Assembly: GCA_937991435.1 (NCBI GenBank)
Contig: CALKPY010000146.1
Location: forward strand, 1 to 64,000
Direction of reading: 5' to 3'
DNA from: an uncultured Acidimicrobiales bacterium
Lineage (GTDB): Bacteria; Actinomycetota; Acidimicrobiia; Acidimicrobiales; UBA10347
Length of the DNA: 64,000 bases
Shown here: positions 53,378 through 63,490 of the stretch, one piece after another
How positions within the stretch are numbered: the stretch's first letter is position 1
Layout: each line of letters starts with the position of its first letter
The notes under the pieces: generated by a model
Database searches by the model: none
Seen by the model: the letters and a program-made list of their open reading frames with translations, nothing else
Told to the model about the DNA's origin: nothing
Translations under genes and position numbers: made by a program

Positions 53378-54055
53378 ATGATCAAGCTTGAAAATGTCTC
53401 AAAGATATACAAAGGCGATGTAGCCGCGCTTCGTAATATCACCTGCGAGATCCAAAAGGGCGAATTCGTGTTCTTGGTCGGACCCTCAGGTTCCGGCAAG
53501 TCGACGTTCATGCGTCTGCTCAATAAGGAAGAAAATCCTGACAGCGGCATTGTGTATGTCGCGGGCAAAGACATCGGGCGCCTCAGCGGCTGGCGGGTAC
53601 CGTTCCTGCGCCGCAATATCGGAGCGATATTTCAAGACTTCAAGTTGCTCGATAACCGCACAGTTTCACAGAACGTGGCGTTCGCCCTCGAGGTGATTGG
53701 CCGTCCGCGCCACGTCATCTCGACACAGGTTCCAGCGATTCTCGAACTCGTAGGACTTAGCAAAAAGGCAGACAATTATCCCGAAGAGCTTTCAGGTGGC
53801 GAACAGCAACGTGTCTCAATCGCGAGGGCGTTCGTAAACCGACCGCTTATCTTGCTGGCCGACGAGCCAACCGGAAACCTGGACCCAGCGACGTCGGTCG
53901 GCATCATGAAGCTGTTGGACCGAATCAACAAGACTGGCACGACCGTGGTGATGGCCACCCACGACCGCGGAATTGTTGACCATATGCGCAAGCGCGTTAT
54001 CGAGCTTGATCACGGACATCTGGCCCGCGATCAGGCCCGCGGCGTTTACGAGTAG
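53378..54055 (+). CDS. ftsE: Cell division ATP-binding protein FtsE
   Basis: The ABC ATPase of the FtsEX complex at the division ring (225 aa). Walker A is GPSGSGKST, the signature is [15 protein letters not shown], Walker B is [11 protein letters not shown] and the switch His is in MATHDRG. FtsEX transmits ATP hydrolysis across the membrane to activate a peptidoglycan hydrolase. It is 14 bases upstream of ftsX. Confidence 0.97.
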   Translation: MIKLENVSKIYKGDVAALRNITCEIQKGEFVFLVGPSGSGKSTFMRLLNKEENPDSGIVYVAGKDIGRLSGWRVPFLRRNIGAIFQDFKLLDNRTVSQNVAFALEVIGRPRHVISTQVPAILELVGLSKKADNYPEELSGGEQQRVSIARAFVNRPLILLADEPTGNLDPATSVGIMKLLDRINKTGTTVVMATHDRGIVDHMRKRVIELDHGHLARDQARGVYE

Positions 54056-54069
54056 ATCCGGTAGACAAA

Positions 54070-54960
54070 ATGAACTTCCGCATCGGCAATCTTGGCCGCG
54101 AACTCAGCTACAGCATCAGGCGAAGTCCCAGCCTTTTCATCGGCACCCTCGTCACCATTCTCATCTCGTTGACGTTCCTCGGCGGTGGACTCGTCGTGCG
54201 CGAGGCGGTGAACCAGGCAACGGAGCGTTGGCAAGATGACGTTGAGTTCATCGTATTCATGAATCCCGAGGCGAGCCCAGCGGAGATCAACGCGATCAGC
54301 AGCAAGCTCGATGCCAACCCTGAAATCGAACGTCACAACTACGTCAATAAAGAGGCAGCGTTCGAGGAGTTCCAGAACATCTTTCGGGACTCGGAACAGA
54401 TCCGCGACATCGTGAGCGCCGAAGAAATGCCGCCGTCATTTCGAATCGTGCCTCAAAATCCCGACTCTGAAGTCGTTGAAGAACTTGCCGATCAGTTTCG
54501 CGCCGACCCGGGCGTATTCGAGGTTGTTGCTGCGGTCGACACCATTCGCCAGATCGAAAACGTGACGAACAGTATCAACTGGGTGTTCACAGTTGTTGGC
54601 TTGCTGTTGCTGGTCTCCGCCCTTTTGCTCGTGTACAACACGATTCGTACGACGATCTTTGCACGCCGGCGTGAGGTCGAAGTGATGCGGCTCGTCGGTG
54701 CGTCAAACTGGTACATACGCGTCCCGTTTATGGCCGAAGGCGTCTTGCAGGGCCTTCTCGGCGGATTGTTGACGCTTCCGTTTCTGTGGCGATGGAACAC
54801 ATTCTTGTCAAGGCTTGGCGGAGACGGCCTGGCCCTGTTTGATAATCTCGAGGCGCCTCGCGCCGACATGATGCTTATTTGGTTGGGAATGACGGCCTTG
54901 GGGGTCTTGATCGGCGCGATCGCGTCGACGGTGGCGCTGTCGCGCTTCCTCGACGTCTGA
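54070..54960 (+). CDS. ftsX: Cell division membrane protein FtsX
   Basis: The 296-residue partner of FtsE has four membrane segments: one after SIRRSPSLF, then an extracellular loop of about 140 residues (residues 40-170), and three near the C-terminus (VFTVVGLLLLVSALLLVYN, the glycine-rich LQGLLGGLLTLPFL, and LGMTALGVLIGAIAS). The extracellular loop contacts the hydrolase partner in known systems; here the M23 peptidase follows 11 bases downstream. Confidence 0.96.
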   Translation: MNFRIGNLGRELSYSIRRSPSLFIGTLVTILISLTFLGGGLVVREAVNQATERWQDDVEFIVFMNPEASPAEINAISSKLDANPEIERHNYVNKEAAFEEFQNIFRDSEQIRDIVSAEEMPPSFRIVPQNPDSEVVEELADQFRADPGVFEVVAAVDTIRQIENVTNSINWVFTVVGLLLLVSALLLVYNTIRTTIFARRREVEVMRLVGASNWYIRVPFMAEGVLQGLLGGLLTLPFLWRWNTFLSRLGGDGLALFDNLEAPRADMMLIWLGMTALGVLIGAIASTVALSRFLDV

Positions 54961-54971
54961 GGTCCTCCGCC

Positions 54972-57113
54972 ATGCGATCCAAACCGGCTGCGATCACCGC
55001 GGCTAGCCGCACGCTTTGGGCTGTGTTGCCACTTGCGTTGTTGTTAGCAGGCTTGGCAGCCTCAACGTCTGGGCCAGCTTCGACAGCCAGCGCTCAACAG
55101 TCGTGCTCTCCCGGAACCGTGTTCAGCCCTGATGCTGGCGTTTGTGTGTCGATCGTTCCCGACGCTGAGCCGACGCCAGCCGACGACGAACCAATCGTGC
55201 CATTTCAGGGGTCTGATGGCATCAGATGTCCAGACGGCTTGACCTTCAACGATGACTTCAGCGAGTGCATCGACCCGACGCCAACGCCAGAGCCTGCACC
55301 AACGTGCGACGAGGGCTACTCGCTCGGAGCAGATGACGTCACGTGTGTGGCCGACGTTCCCGATTGCGGTGACGGCAAGATTCTCGGAGATAGCGGCAAT
55401 TGCGAGCGAAGTTTCAACTGTTCCGAAGGCCTGATCTTGACGAGCGACTTGCTGTCGTGCACAAGTAGCGGCTGCCCGTCAGGTGAGATCGTGTCGGTTG
55501 ATGGCAAGCGCTGCCTGGCTCCAGACCTGAGGTGCCCCAATGGTTCACTGCGCCCGGTCGGTGGGGCCTGCCTGGTGGTAGAAGCTGACGATGACGACGC
55601 TGACGGGTCAGATGGCGTGGCAGTTCGATGTGCGACCGGCGATCAGTTCTGTCAGGCACTTGTCAAGCAGTGCGCCGAAGAACGTGCAGCTGGCAACGGC
55701 GACGAGAACTGCGAAGATCCGCGTGGCACATGTCTCGCTGACGACTCTGACTGTGAGCAGGCCAATGACCGGCTCGCGGAGTGCGCGGCCCTGCTCGAGT
55801 CTGACGAAGACGTGGGGGCAGCCTGTCGAGATCTGTGCCCGCGGCTGCATGAACTCGATGCGTCAGGACAATGTGTCGAGTATCTCGACCCAACGCATCC
55901 GTGCGTTTCTTCCGGCAGCGTGCCGTCGTCGGTGACATCGAACGAACAGCTCGACTTCTATTCGTACCTGGCCGGTACTGGACAGTGCGTTACCCGGGTT
56001 GAATTCTTGCGACGGTTGGGCAATTTCGAAGCAGCTGCTGAAGCCGAGGCTGGCGCTTTAGCGGTTCTTCGCGACACCACCTTGAAGTACCTTACGGTGC
56101 AAGAGCAACTCGCTGTGCTCGACGAACAGCTTGAAGAAGCTGTGCGTCAGGTCGAGTCTTTGCGTGACGAGGCTGCAGAAGCCGATGAGCTCCGCGCCGA
56201 GACCGAAGCCAAACTCGAGGAGACCACGGCGCTTCTCGAGATCGAACGTGAGATCATGCGCCTTGAAGTCTTGGGCTTCTTCGTGAGCGGCGGAGACCAG
56301 GCGATTGTGGGTGCGGTGCTTTCGGCATCGAACATTTCTGAGATAGGGCTCGCCGAGAGCTACGGCCGATTGATCCTTCGCAATCAGGCCGAGACGGTAG
56401 ACCGGTTTCAGACGTTGGAGACCGAAGCAGTCGAACTCGGCGATGAACTCGACCAGGCGATTATCGAGGTAGAGGACGCTCTTAACGAAGCACAGGACAC
56501 CCAGCTCGATGTCGAGTCGCTGCTTGCGGACACTGCGAAGATTCGCGAGCAACAGCTTGCTCGTCGCGATCTCGAGGCGGAGCTAGTGTCGGACCTCCGT
56601 GCCGATAAGGCGGCATACGCCCGAGAGTTGGGCGTGTTCGACCAGGCCTCTCGCGAGATTGCAGACATAATCAGCGAGTCAGAGTTTCTCGTCACCGAGT
56701 TCCGTGACTTTGACGGATTGTTTGCGAATCCGGTCATTCCCGCTCGTGCCGGCTCGGGATTTGGCCCGCGCCTTCATCCGATTCTTGGCTATGTGCGCAA
56801 TCATGATGGTGTCGACTTCGACGCCGACTTCGGCGAGTCGATCTATGCCGTTGCTCCAGGAGTCGTGCAGATCGCGAGCACATTCGGTGGCTACGGGCAA
56901 ACAGTCGTGCTCGACCACGGCGGTGGCCTGCTCACTCTGTATGCCCACATGAGCGGTTACAACGTCGAACCAGGCGACGAGGTCGAACGCGGCGACGTGC
57001 TGGGTTTCATTGGTTCAACAGGTCTGTCGACCGGTCCTCACCTGCACTTTGAGGTCTGGGTTGACAACGGAACAGCGGTCGACCCGGCGCCCTACCTCAC
57101 TGCTTCGGAGTAG
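54972..57113 (+). CDS. FtsEX-linked M23 endopeptidase with Cys repeats and coiled coil
   Basis: A 713-residue exported protein. A signal peptide ([16 protein letters not shown], then ASAQQ) is followed by seven CxxGx8-9C repeats (about residues 45-200), a second Cys-rich part (about 217-320), and a long coiled coil (about 350-580). The C-terminal M23 domain has [20 protein letters not shown] and HLHFEVW, the zinc ligands of LytM-type endopeptidases. The coiled coil plus M23 layout matches EnvC-like FtsEX partners and RipC-like proteins. ATG at 54972 is preferred; the longer ORF overlaps ftsX. Confidence 0.93.
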   Translation: MRSKPAAITAASRTLWAVLPLALLLAGLAASTSGPASTASAQQSCSPGTVFSPDAGVCVSIVPDAEPTPADDEPIVPFQGSDGIRCPDGLTFNDDFSECIDPTPTPEPAPTCDEGYSLGADDVTCVADVPDCGDGKILGDSGNCERSFNCSEGLILTSDLLSCTSSGCPSGEIVSVDGKRCLAPDLRCPNGSLRPVGGACLVVEADDDDADGSDGVAVRCATGDQFCQALVKQCAEERAAGNGDENCEDPRGTCLADDSDCEQANDRLAECAALLESDEDVGAACRDLCPRLHELDASGQCVEYLDPTHPCVSSGSVPSSVTSNEQLDFYSYLAGTGQCVTRVEFLRRLGNFEAAAEAEAGALAVLRDTTLKYLTVQEQLAVLDEQLEEAVRQVESLRDEAAEADELRAETEAKLEETTALLEIEREIMRLEVLGFFVSGGDQAIVGAVLSASNISEIGLAESYGRLILRNQAETVDRFQTLETEAVELGDELDQAIIEVEDALNEAQDTQLDVESLLADTAKIREQQLARRDLEAELVSDLRADKAAYARELGVFDQASREIADIISESEFLVTEFRDFDGLFANPVIPARAGSGFGPRLHPILGYVRNHDGVDFDADFGESIYAVAPGVVQIASTFGGYGQTVVLDHGGGLLTLYAHMSGYNVEPGDEVERGDVLGFIGSTGLSTGPHLHFEVWVDNGTAVDPAPYLTASE

Positions 57114-57141
57114 TCTTCTCGAACAGAACCAGGAGGGGCAC

Positions 57142-58230
57142 ATGTCACACGAAGTACAGGGCATTGTTGCGAGAGCCGTTGGACAACCGGTCTCGCTGGA
57201 GACGATCATCGTGCCGGATCCCGGTCCCGGCGAAGCACTGATCAAGGTGCAGGCGTGCGGCGTCTGCCACACAGACCTGCACTACCGCGAGGGTGGAATT
57301 AACGACGAGTTTCCATTCCTGCTCGGTCACGAAGCCTCTGGCATCGTCGAGGCGGTGGGTGACGATGTAACCGAGGTAGCCCCGGGCGACTTTGTGGTGT
57401 TGAATTGGCGAGCGGTATGCGGGGACTGTCGAGCTTGTCGCCGCGGCGAGGCTCAATACTGTTTCGCAACCCACAACGCCACACAGAAGATGACTTTGAC
57501 TGATGGCACTGAGCTGAGCCCCGCACTTGGTATCGGAGCGTTTGCCGAGAAGACCCTCGTCGCCGCGGGGCAGTGCACCAAGGTCGACCCTGCGGCGAGT
57601 CCTGCAGCTGCTGGCCTTTTGGGTTGTGGGGTGATGGCTGGCATCGGCGCTGCCATCAACACCGGCGAAGTCGGTCGCGGCGATTCGGTCGCTGTTATTG
57701 GTTGTGGCGGAGTCGGAAGCGCAGCAGTTTGCGGCAGCGATCTCGCAGGCGCTGCGACCATCATTGCCGTAGATATCGATGATCAGAAGCTCGCATGGGC
57801 ACGTGAGTTCGGCGCCACGCACACCATCAACGCCGCGAACGAAGATGTTGTAGAGCGAATTCGCGAGCTGACCAATGGCAACGGCGCCGATGTCGTGATC
57901 GAAGCTGTTGGGTTGCCGGCGACCTACGAGCAAGCCTTTTATGCTCGCGACCTTGCTGGCACCGTAGTTCTTGTCGGCGTGCCAACACCTGACATGAAAA
58001 TCGAGCTTCCACTTATTGATATTTTCGGACGCGGCGGCTCGCTGAAATCGTCGTGGTACGGCGACTGTCTGCCAAGTCGAGACTTTCCGATGCTTATTGA
58101 CCTGTACATGCAGGGCCGGCTGAACCTCGACGGGTTCGTATCTGAAACGATCGGGCTTGACGGCGTCGAAGAGGCATTTCACAAGATGGAACGCGGCGAA
58201 GTCCTACGTTCAGTCGTCGAGATTGGCTGA
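57142..58230 (+). CDS. mscR: S-(hydroxymethyl)mycothiol dehydrogenase / nitrosomycothiol reductase
   Basis: A zinc alcohol dehydrogenase (362 aa) that oxidises the mycothiol adduct of formaldehyde. It follows the actinobacterial MscR sequence closely: [28 protein letters not shown], the structural-zinc [36 protein letters not shown] motif [12 protein letters not shown], and [21 protein letters not shown]. It implies that the cell makes mycothiol. ATG at 57142 has AGGAGG close upstream. It overlaps the next gene. Confidence 0.96.
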   Translation: MSHEVQGIVARAVGQPVSLETIIVPDPGPGEALIKVQACGVCHTDLHYREGGINDEFPFLLGHEASGIVEAVGDDVTEVAPGDFVVLNWRAVCGDCRACRRGEAQYCFATHNATQKMTLTDGTELSPALGIGAFAEKTLVAAGQCTKVDPAASPAAAGLLGCGVMAGIGAAINTGEVGRGDSVAVIGCGGVGSAAVCGSDLAGAATIIAVDIDDQKLAWAREFGATHTINAANEDVVERIRELTNGNGADVVIEAVGLPATYEQAFYARDLAGTVVLVGVPTPDMKIELPLIDIFGRGGSLKSSWYGDCLPSRDFPMLIDLYMQGRLNLDGFVSETIGLDGVEEAFHKMERGEVLRSVVEIG

Positions 58231-59269
58231 GCTCATCAGCTCGCGCGCATGGCTCCGCGCTGACCTCGAATCCGACGTATCGTGGCAGCTCGAATGGACG
58301 CCTTCGTTGCTCGATGCTCTCAAGACCTGGGCGACAGCCGACATGGTCGCGGCCGTGCAGAACGAACCGACCTCGCTCAACTACTTCGTGGGTTCAGCTC
58401 CGGAAAAGCTGATTGAATTCGCACAGGAAATCCGAACCAATCTGATCGATGGCGCCGGTCTCTGTCTGGTCAAGGGCTACTCGCTGTTGACCTCGGTCAA
58501 CTTCGCTCAGGCTGCCGTCGGGTTTGTTGCTTTTGGTGCCCTTGTCGGCATGCCCCGACGCCAGAATGCAGCTGGGCACCTGTTGGGGCACGTTGTCGAC
58601 GTCGGCCTTCGCGCTGACGACCCGACGGTACGCATCTACCAAACGAATCAGCGCCAGTCGTTCCACACCGATTCGACCGATGCTGTCGCCCTGTTGTGCG
58701 TGCGTCCAGCGCCCCGCGGAGGTCTTTCGCTGGTGGCCAATGCCGAAGCCGCGTACCGGTTGATGGTGCAGCGGGATCCAGCGCTCGCGAAACGCATGTT
58801 CGATCCGGTAGCGACCGATCGCCGGGGCGAGCACGCTCCGGACCAGAACCCATGGTTCGAAATTCCGGTGCTCACCTGGTCCGGTGACCGATTGACCTGT
58901 ATCTATCAGCGGCAATACATCGAGTCAGCAGCGCGTTTTGACGACGCGCCGCGTCTCGACCCCGAACACCGCAGCGCACTCGACTTGTTCGACGAGATCC
59001 TCAACGACCCACTCGTGCATGCGCCAATGCAGTTCGAGTCGGGTGACATGCAGTTTGTGCACAACCACTCGCTCTTGCATGATCGGACTGCGTTCGAAGA
59101 TCACGCCGACCCGGGTCTGCGTCGCCACCTTCTGCGGTTATGGCTTTCGTTGCCCGGAGACCGTGAACTGGCGCCGTCATTCGCGCAACGCTATGGATCA
59201 GTCACTGTCGGGGATCGGGGCGGAATCTCGGTTGGCGATGACCTCGCCACGATTTCGTTGGTTCCCTAG
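58223..59269 (+). CDS. TauD/TfdA-type Fe(II)/2-oxoglutarate dioxygenase
   Basis: A 348-residue dioxygenase related to gamma-butyrobetaine hydroxylase and TauD families. The iron facial triad is visible as [14 protein letters not shown] (HxD) and the later His in [14 protein letters not shown], with the 2-oxoglutarate Arg in [12 protein letters not shown]. The substrate is unknown. TTG at 58223 is proposed as start, overlapping the mscR stop by eight bases; the ORF extends further upstream inside mscR. The coupling to a formaldehyde oxidase fits an oxidative demethylase, which is inference. Confidence 0.86.
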   Translation: MAELISSRAWLRADLESDVSWQLEWTPSLLDALKTWATADMVAAVQNEPTSLNYFVGSAPEKLIEFAQEIRTNLIDGAGLCLVKGYSLLTSVNFAQAAVGFVAFGALVGMPRRQNAAGHLLGHVVDVGLRADDPTVRIYQTNQRQSFHTDSTDAVALLCVRPAPRGGLSLVANAEAAYRLMVQRDPALAKRMFDPVATDRRGEHAPDQNPWFEIPVLTWSGDRLTCIYQRQYIESAARFDDAPRLDPEHRSALDLFDEILNDPLVHAPMQFESGDMQFVHNHSLLHDRTAFEDHADPGLRRHLLRLWLSLPGDRELAPSFAQRYGSVTVGDRGGISVGDDLATISLVP

Positions 59270-59290
59270 AGAGGTCGCAAGCGCTGACCG

Positions 59291-60094
59291 TCAGAATCCT
59301 GCGAACGGCAGCGCTGGGGGCCGTTGCAACCAATTCTCGGCGACCCATTCGGCGTGGCCGTCGACGATGTGCAAGGTAAACGCCTGACGCTGTGCTGGCG
59401 AACGGTTGACATCGCTCCAATGCGGTAGAGCTCCATCGAGCACGATGAGAGTGCCAGCGGCGACCTCGAGCGGAACTGCATCGCCGATTGGGTACGGCGT
59501 TGGGTCAAAGACATCGGTGGTCGTGCCCATTCCTTCGCGTCGGAACTGCGACTTGACCGGAATTCGATGTCCACCAGGGATCGCCCACATGCAGCCGTTG
59601 TCGATCGTGGCGTCGTCTACCGCGACCCACAAGCCCACGACCGATCGTGGGTTCGTCCACAGGAATGTGTGATCGGTGTGCCATGTTACTTCTCCGCCGA
59701 TGCCGGGATGTTTGAAGATGTACATCGATTGAACAAGTTTCGGTTCGTCGATGCCTAACCCCTGGGCAACGTCGGCGAAACCGAGCTCGCGACAGAACGC
59801 GCTGAACACCGGGTCGAGGTCGTGCATTGCATGGCCAAGCTTGTTCAATCGCCCGCCGTTTGCCTCGAAGAAGCCACGTACCTTGTCGCCAGATTCGAGG
59901 AACCATGTGTCGTCGCCATGGGCCTGGTCGCCCGTTGAGAAGACCGTGACGTGGTTGGGGTCGGTGATGAACGACGCCTCGAGTTCCGACGCCCGCGCAC
60001 GCAGCTGATCGAGGCGATCTGTTGGCACAAAGTCAGGCACGACGAGAAAGCCCTCGCGCTCAAAGGTCTCAAGCTGTGCAGTCGTTGGTCGCAT
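59291..60094 (-). CDS. Phytanoyl-CoA dioxygenase family protein
   Basis: A second Fe(II)/2OG oxygenase (267 aa, PhyH fold). It has QLETFEREGFLVVPDFV at the start, the HxD in TWHTDHTFLW, MWAIPGGHRIPV, the distal His in GALPHWSDVN and the 2-oxoglutarate Arg in QRQAFTLHIVD. PhyH relatives hydroxylate lipids, ectoine or small metabolites. ATG at 60094 is preferred over the 55-residue upstream extension. It converges on the TauD-like gene and is divergent from the nucleoside hydrolase. Confidence 0.9.
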   Translation of the reverse strand: MRPTTAQLETFEREGFLVVPDFVPTDRLDQLRARASELEASFITDPNHVTVFSTGDQAHGDDTWFLESGDKVRGFFEANGGRLNKLGHAMHDLDPVFSAFCRELGFADVAQGLGIDEPKLVQSMYIFKHPGIGGEVTWHTDHTFLWTNPRSVVGLWVAVDDATIDNGCMWAIPGGHRIPVKSQFRREGMGTTTDVFDPTPYPIGDAVPLEVAAGTLIVLDGALPHWSDVNRSPAQRQAFTLHIVDGHAEWVAENWLQRPPALPFAGF

Positions 60095-60146
60095 TATGCC
60101 TCGATCGAACGTTCCGGACTGCCATCGTAGATGCGACAATGGACGC

Positions 60147-61076
60147 ATGGTGAAACTCATTATTGACACCGATACGGGCGCAGACGACGCTATTGGGCTC
60201 TTGATGGCGGCGGCACATCCCGGTGCTGAAATCGTTGCCGTGACGACGGTGGCGGGCAACGTTCCTCTCGATCAGGCGACGACAAACGCCGGGTGGTCGC
60301 TCCATGTCGCCGGAGTGTCTGACGTTCCCATTTTCATTGGTTGCGACGGGCCGCTCGTTCGACCCCTCGAAACAGCCACCGAGGTGCACGGCGCCGACGG
60401 ACTGGGTGATACCAACTTTGGGCCGTCACCCATCGGCCCTCAACACGAGCACGCTGCAACGGCCCTCGTTCGCCTGGCGGTTGAACACGACGGCGAAGCG
60501 GTACTCATCGCGCTCGGTCCGCTCACCAATCTTGCGGTCGCTTTAGCGATTGATCCGTTGCTCCTCACGCGCTTCTCGCACACGGTGATTATGGGCGGTG
60601 CTCCTGACATGGTTGGCAACGTCAGCGATATGGCGGAGTTCAACATCTGGGTGGATCCCGAGGCAGCCGCAAAGGTTTTCGATGCTCCCGGTCGCAAAAC
60701 CATGGTCGGGTGGAATGTCGCGATGTCTGCCGCTCAGGTGAGCCGGCAAGCCCGCGCTCAAATGGCACAGCTTGGCACTGCGGCGGGGCGCTTCGCTCAC
60801 GATGTCACCGCGGTCGTTGAGAAGTTCTGTGCCGCGGAACTTGGTCTGGACTTCTTTGCGCTTCCAGACCCGATAGCGGTCGCCATTGCGCTAGATCCGT
60901 CCATCGTTACCCGTGACCAGGCGATTGGTATCAAGGTTGGCCTTGGTGACGAAGCACGCGGCGCGACCTTTCCTACGTGGCTCACCCCCGACGCGCGAGC
61001 AACCACGATCGTGTGGGAAGCAGATGCAGATGCGTTCAGTGCCCAGATGTTCGCCGCACTTAGACGATTGGACTGA
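60147..61076 (+). CDS. Inosine/uridine-preferring nucleoside hydrolase
   Basis: The enzyme splits ribonucleosides to base and ribose. The 309-residue protein has the calcium-binding DTDTGADDAIGLL at the start, ALGPLTNLAVAL, VIMGGAPDMVGN, EFNIWVDPEAAAKVF and the C-terminal Asp of FALPDPIAVAIALDP. It converges on the nucleoside ABC transporter genes, which supports a salvage function. The ATG is at 60147. Confidence 0.95.
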   Translation: MVKLIIDTDTGADDAIGLLMAAAHPGAEIVAVTTVAGNVPLDQATTNAGWSLHVAGVSDVPIFIGCDGPLVRPLETATEVHGADGLGDTNFGPSPIGPQHEHAATALVRLAVEHDGEAVLIALGPLTNLAVALAIDPLLLTRFSHTVIMGGAPDMVGNVSDMAEFNIWVDPEAAAKVFDAPGRKTMVGWNVAMSAAQVSRQARAQMAQLGTAAGRFAHDVTAVVEKFCAAELGLDFFALPDPIAVAIALDPSIVTRDQAIGIKVGLGDEARGATFPTWLTPDARATTIVWEADADAFSAQMFAALRRLD

Positions 61077-61079
61077 GGG

Positions 61080-62375
61080 TTAGCTTCCGCCTTTGCGATA
61101 CGGAAGTCCGAGCGCCTTGGGCATACGCAGGCGTTGCGAGAAGAAGACCAGCACGAGTAGCACCGCGACATAGGGCAAAATGTTGCTCCACCAGTCGGGC
61201 ACTGTCTCGGTAGCGAAGTACCAGATCAGGGCGAGAACGGCGAGCGTGCCAGCAAGGGCGGCATCGATCATGTTGCGCTTGCGAATTGCCCAGACGGCAA
61301 CACCCGTAAGGATGATCGTGTTGACGAGCAGCAGGCCGTGGCTAGCGGTTCCGTCGAGGTCCTTGAGATCCAGACCAAACACGTAACCGAACAGCAGAGC
61401 ACCGCCGAGTACGCCGACCGGTCGCCAGTTACCGAAGATCAGCGCAGCCAGGCCGATAAAGCCGCGCCCGGCGCTGTTGCCGCCTTGAAACAGCCCGGAG
61501 AGCTCAGTTGAGATAAACGCACCACCGAGGCCAGCGAGACCACCGGAAATGATTACTGCGATGTACTTGTAGCGAACAATATTGATGCCCTGCGTTTCAC
61601 CGGCTTGTGGGTACTCGCCGCAAATGCGCAAGCGCAAGCCGAACCGAGTCCGCCAGATCAACCAGGTCGTTAGCGGAACCAGCAAGATCGCGATGATTGC
61701 GACCCACGAAGTTCCGCGGAGCAGACCGCGTGATAGGTCGGCAATGTCGCTCAGGAACCAGGTGGGAGCGGCGCCCTCCGCATCGAGACATGCGCGACCG
61801 CCGAACACGCCAGAGAATCCGCACTTACCGACATACAGCAGCCAGTCAGGCGTGTCAGAACCAAACACTGTGCCGCCAGCAAGGTAGGGGACATCCCAAT
61901 CGCCAACGGCGCTCGTGCGCGGCGAAGTAGTTGGGGAGGCCCACAGTTCTTCTGACAGGTATCTGGTCGCCGCGGGCGCGAGCAGGTTGATCGCCACACC
62001 AGAGATGATGTGGTCGACATTGAATGTCACGGTGGCGATTGCATGGAGCAGCCCGCCGACCGCGCCGCCAGCGATGCCGATTGCAAGGCCCCACCATGCG
62101 CCGTAGGTGATTGAGCCCCAGGCCCCGAACCACATGCCGAGAATGAGCATGCCCTCTAGCCCGATGTTGACAATGCCGGCTCGTTCAGAGAACAACCCCC
62201 CAAGACCGGCAAGGAAGATCGGTACGGCCCAGCGAAGCATTTCGCGTGAAGTCGCAACCTGAGCGAGCCGTTCGGTATCGCTGATGCTCTGCACGATGGT
62301 CAGTAACAAGATGCCGAGAAGGGCATAGATCGCCCACCGCAACCACGCGGGCGAGTTTTGCAGTCGGGCGATCAT
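61080..62375 (-). CDS. Nucleoside ABC transporter permease (NupQ/YufQ type)
   Basis: A 431-residue inner-membrane permease of the branched-chain/BPD family as found with BMP lipoproteins: GLGGLFSERAGIVNIGLEGMLILGMWFG, AINLLAPAATRYL and LSGLFQGGNSAGRGFIGLAALIFG. About ten membrane segments. It carries a hydrophilic insertion (about residues 140-200) with two cysteines. The ATGA overlap with the upstream permease shows translational coupling. Confidence 0.93.
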   Translation of the reverse strand: MIARLQNSPAWLRWAIYALLGILLLTIVQSISDTERLAQVATSREMLRWAVPIFLAGLGGLFSERAGIVNIGLEGMLILGMWFGAWGSITYGAWWGLAIGIAGGAVGGLLHAIATVTFNVDHIISGVAINLLAPAATRYLSEELWASPTTSPRTSAVGDWDVPYLAGGTVFGSDTPDWLLYVGKCGFSGVFGGRACLDAEGAAPTWFLSDIADLSRGLLRGTSWVAIIAILLVPLTTWLIWRTRFGLRLRICGEYPQAGETQGINIVRYKYIAVIISGGLAGLGGAFISTELSGLFQGGNSAGRGFIGLAALIFGNWRPVGVLGGALLFGYVFGLDLKDLDGTASHGLLLVNTIILTGVAVWAIRKRNMIDAALAGTLAVLALIWYFATETVPDWWSNILPYVAVLLVLVFFSQRLRMPKALGLPYRKGGS

Positions 62376-63490
62376 GCGGCCACCAACGTGTCTTCAGCGA
62401 GTAGCGCCTCTGCAGTGGCCCGTGCCTCGTCGCGTTCGCGGACCCGGCTCATGACCCCGTAGGCGACAACCGCAGTGAGTAGCACGATGCCTTGCATGAT
62501 GGTGGCGATCTCACGCGATGCGGCCCCGGTTGAATCGAGCACCCCCGACGACACATCGAGAAACGCGAACAGCACCGCAGAAAAGGCCATGCCCGCAGGG
62601 TGGTTTCGCCCGAGCAACGCTACTGCGATTCCGGCGAACCCGAGGCCCTGAATGGGGTCGGGTGGGAATTTGCCGACGTCGGCGAGCTGCACCATGCCGA
62701 TCAGGCCCGCGACGCCGCCTGATAGCAACATGGCGGCAACGACCATGCGTTTCGGAGGAACGCCACCAGCCCTGGCCGCAAAGGGATTGATGCCGCTGGC
62801 CCGCAGGTCGAAGCCAAAGCGAGTCCGGTTGAGGAGCACGTGGTAGCCAATGCCGACGAGAACGGCGACCAGCAGCATGCCGGTGAGTTCTTTGCCGAGC
62901 CCAATGTCGCGGGTGAAGACCTCGAGAAGGCCGTTGACATTGGGGAGCAGGCCAGAATCGTCGATCGGGTTCGTTCCGAGAGTCGTCGAGGTGAAGTTGT
63001 CACCCTGGTCGGCCTGCCAACGCCGCTGGAGCCAAGCCATGAGTCCTGAGACTGCGATGGAGTTCAACATGATGGTCGATACGACTTCGTTCACGCCGCG
63101 GGTTGTCTTGAGCACGCCCGCGATTCCTGCGTACAAAGCCCCCACCACCATGGCGACAATCATGATCACCAAAATGTGCAGCACCTGCGGAAGACTGATA
63201 AGTCCGCCGATCTGCGCCGCGATCAGGAACGCAAACAAGTACTGGCCTTCGACACCGATATTGAATAGGTTCATGCGGAACCCGATTGCTGCCGCAACTG
63301 CAGACAAGTAGAACGGCGTAGCACGATTCAAGATGTCGACCTGCGTCTCGAGTTTGCTCGCATGGCTCACCATGTCGCCATAGGCCTCGAGCGGGTTCGA
63401 GCCAAAGGCCCACAATGCAATCGTCGATATTACGACCGTCAACGCAAAGGCCGCGACTGGGGCGGCGAGACTGAAGAGCAGACGGCGCAT
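62372..63490 (-). CDS. Nucleoside ABC transporter permease (NupP/YufP type)
   Basis: The partner permease (372 aa, about ten membrane segments): IGFRMNLFNIGVEGQYLFAFL, TTRGVNEVVSTIMLNSIAV, ASGINPFAARAGGVPPKRMV and LGRNHPAGMAFSAVLFAFLDV. It overlaps the ATPase gene at TGATG and the second permease at ATGA. The order ATPase-permease-permease is the usual one, with the BMP-type binding lipoprotein expected beyond the right edge. Confidence 0.93.
   Translation of the reverse strand: MRRLLFSLAAPVAAFALTVVISTIALWAFGSNPLEAYGDMVSHASKLETQVDILNRATPFYLSAVAAAIGFRMNLFNIGVEGQYLFAFLIAAQIGGLISLPQVLHILVIMIVAMVVGALYAGIAGVLKTTRGVNEVVSTIMLNSIAVSGLMAWLQRRWQADQGDNFTSTTLGTNPIDDSGLLPNVNGLLEVFTRDIGLGKELTGMLLVAVLVGIGYHVLLNRTRFGFDLRASGINPFAARAGGVPPKRMVVAAMLLSGGVAGLIGMVQLADVGKFPPDPIQGLGFAGIAVALLGRNHPAGMAFSAVLFAFLDVSSGVLDSTGAASREIATIMQGIVLLTAVVAYGVMSRVRERDEARATAEALLAEDTLVAA

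Noticed and set aside
57145-58182. 345-aa minus-strand ORF opposite mscR
   Set aside because: mscR is unmistakable on the plus strand; the antisense frame has no recognisable motif and a random composition.
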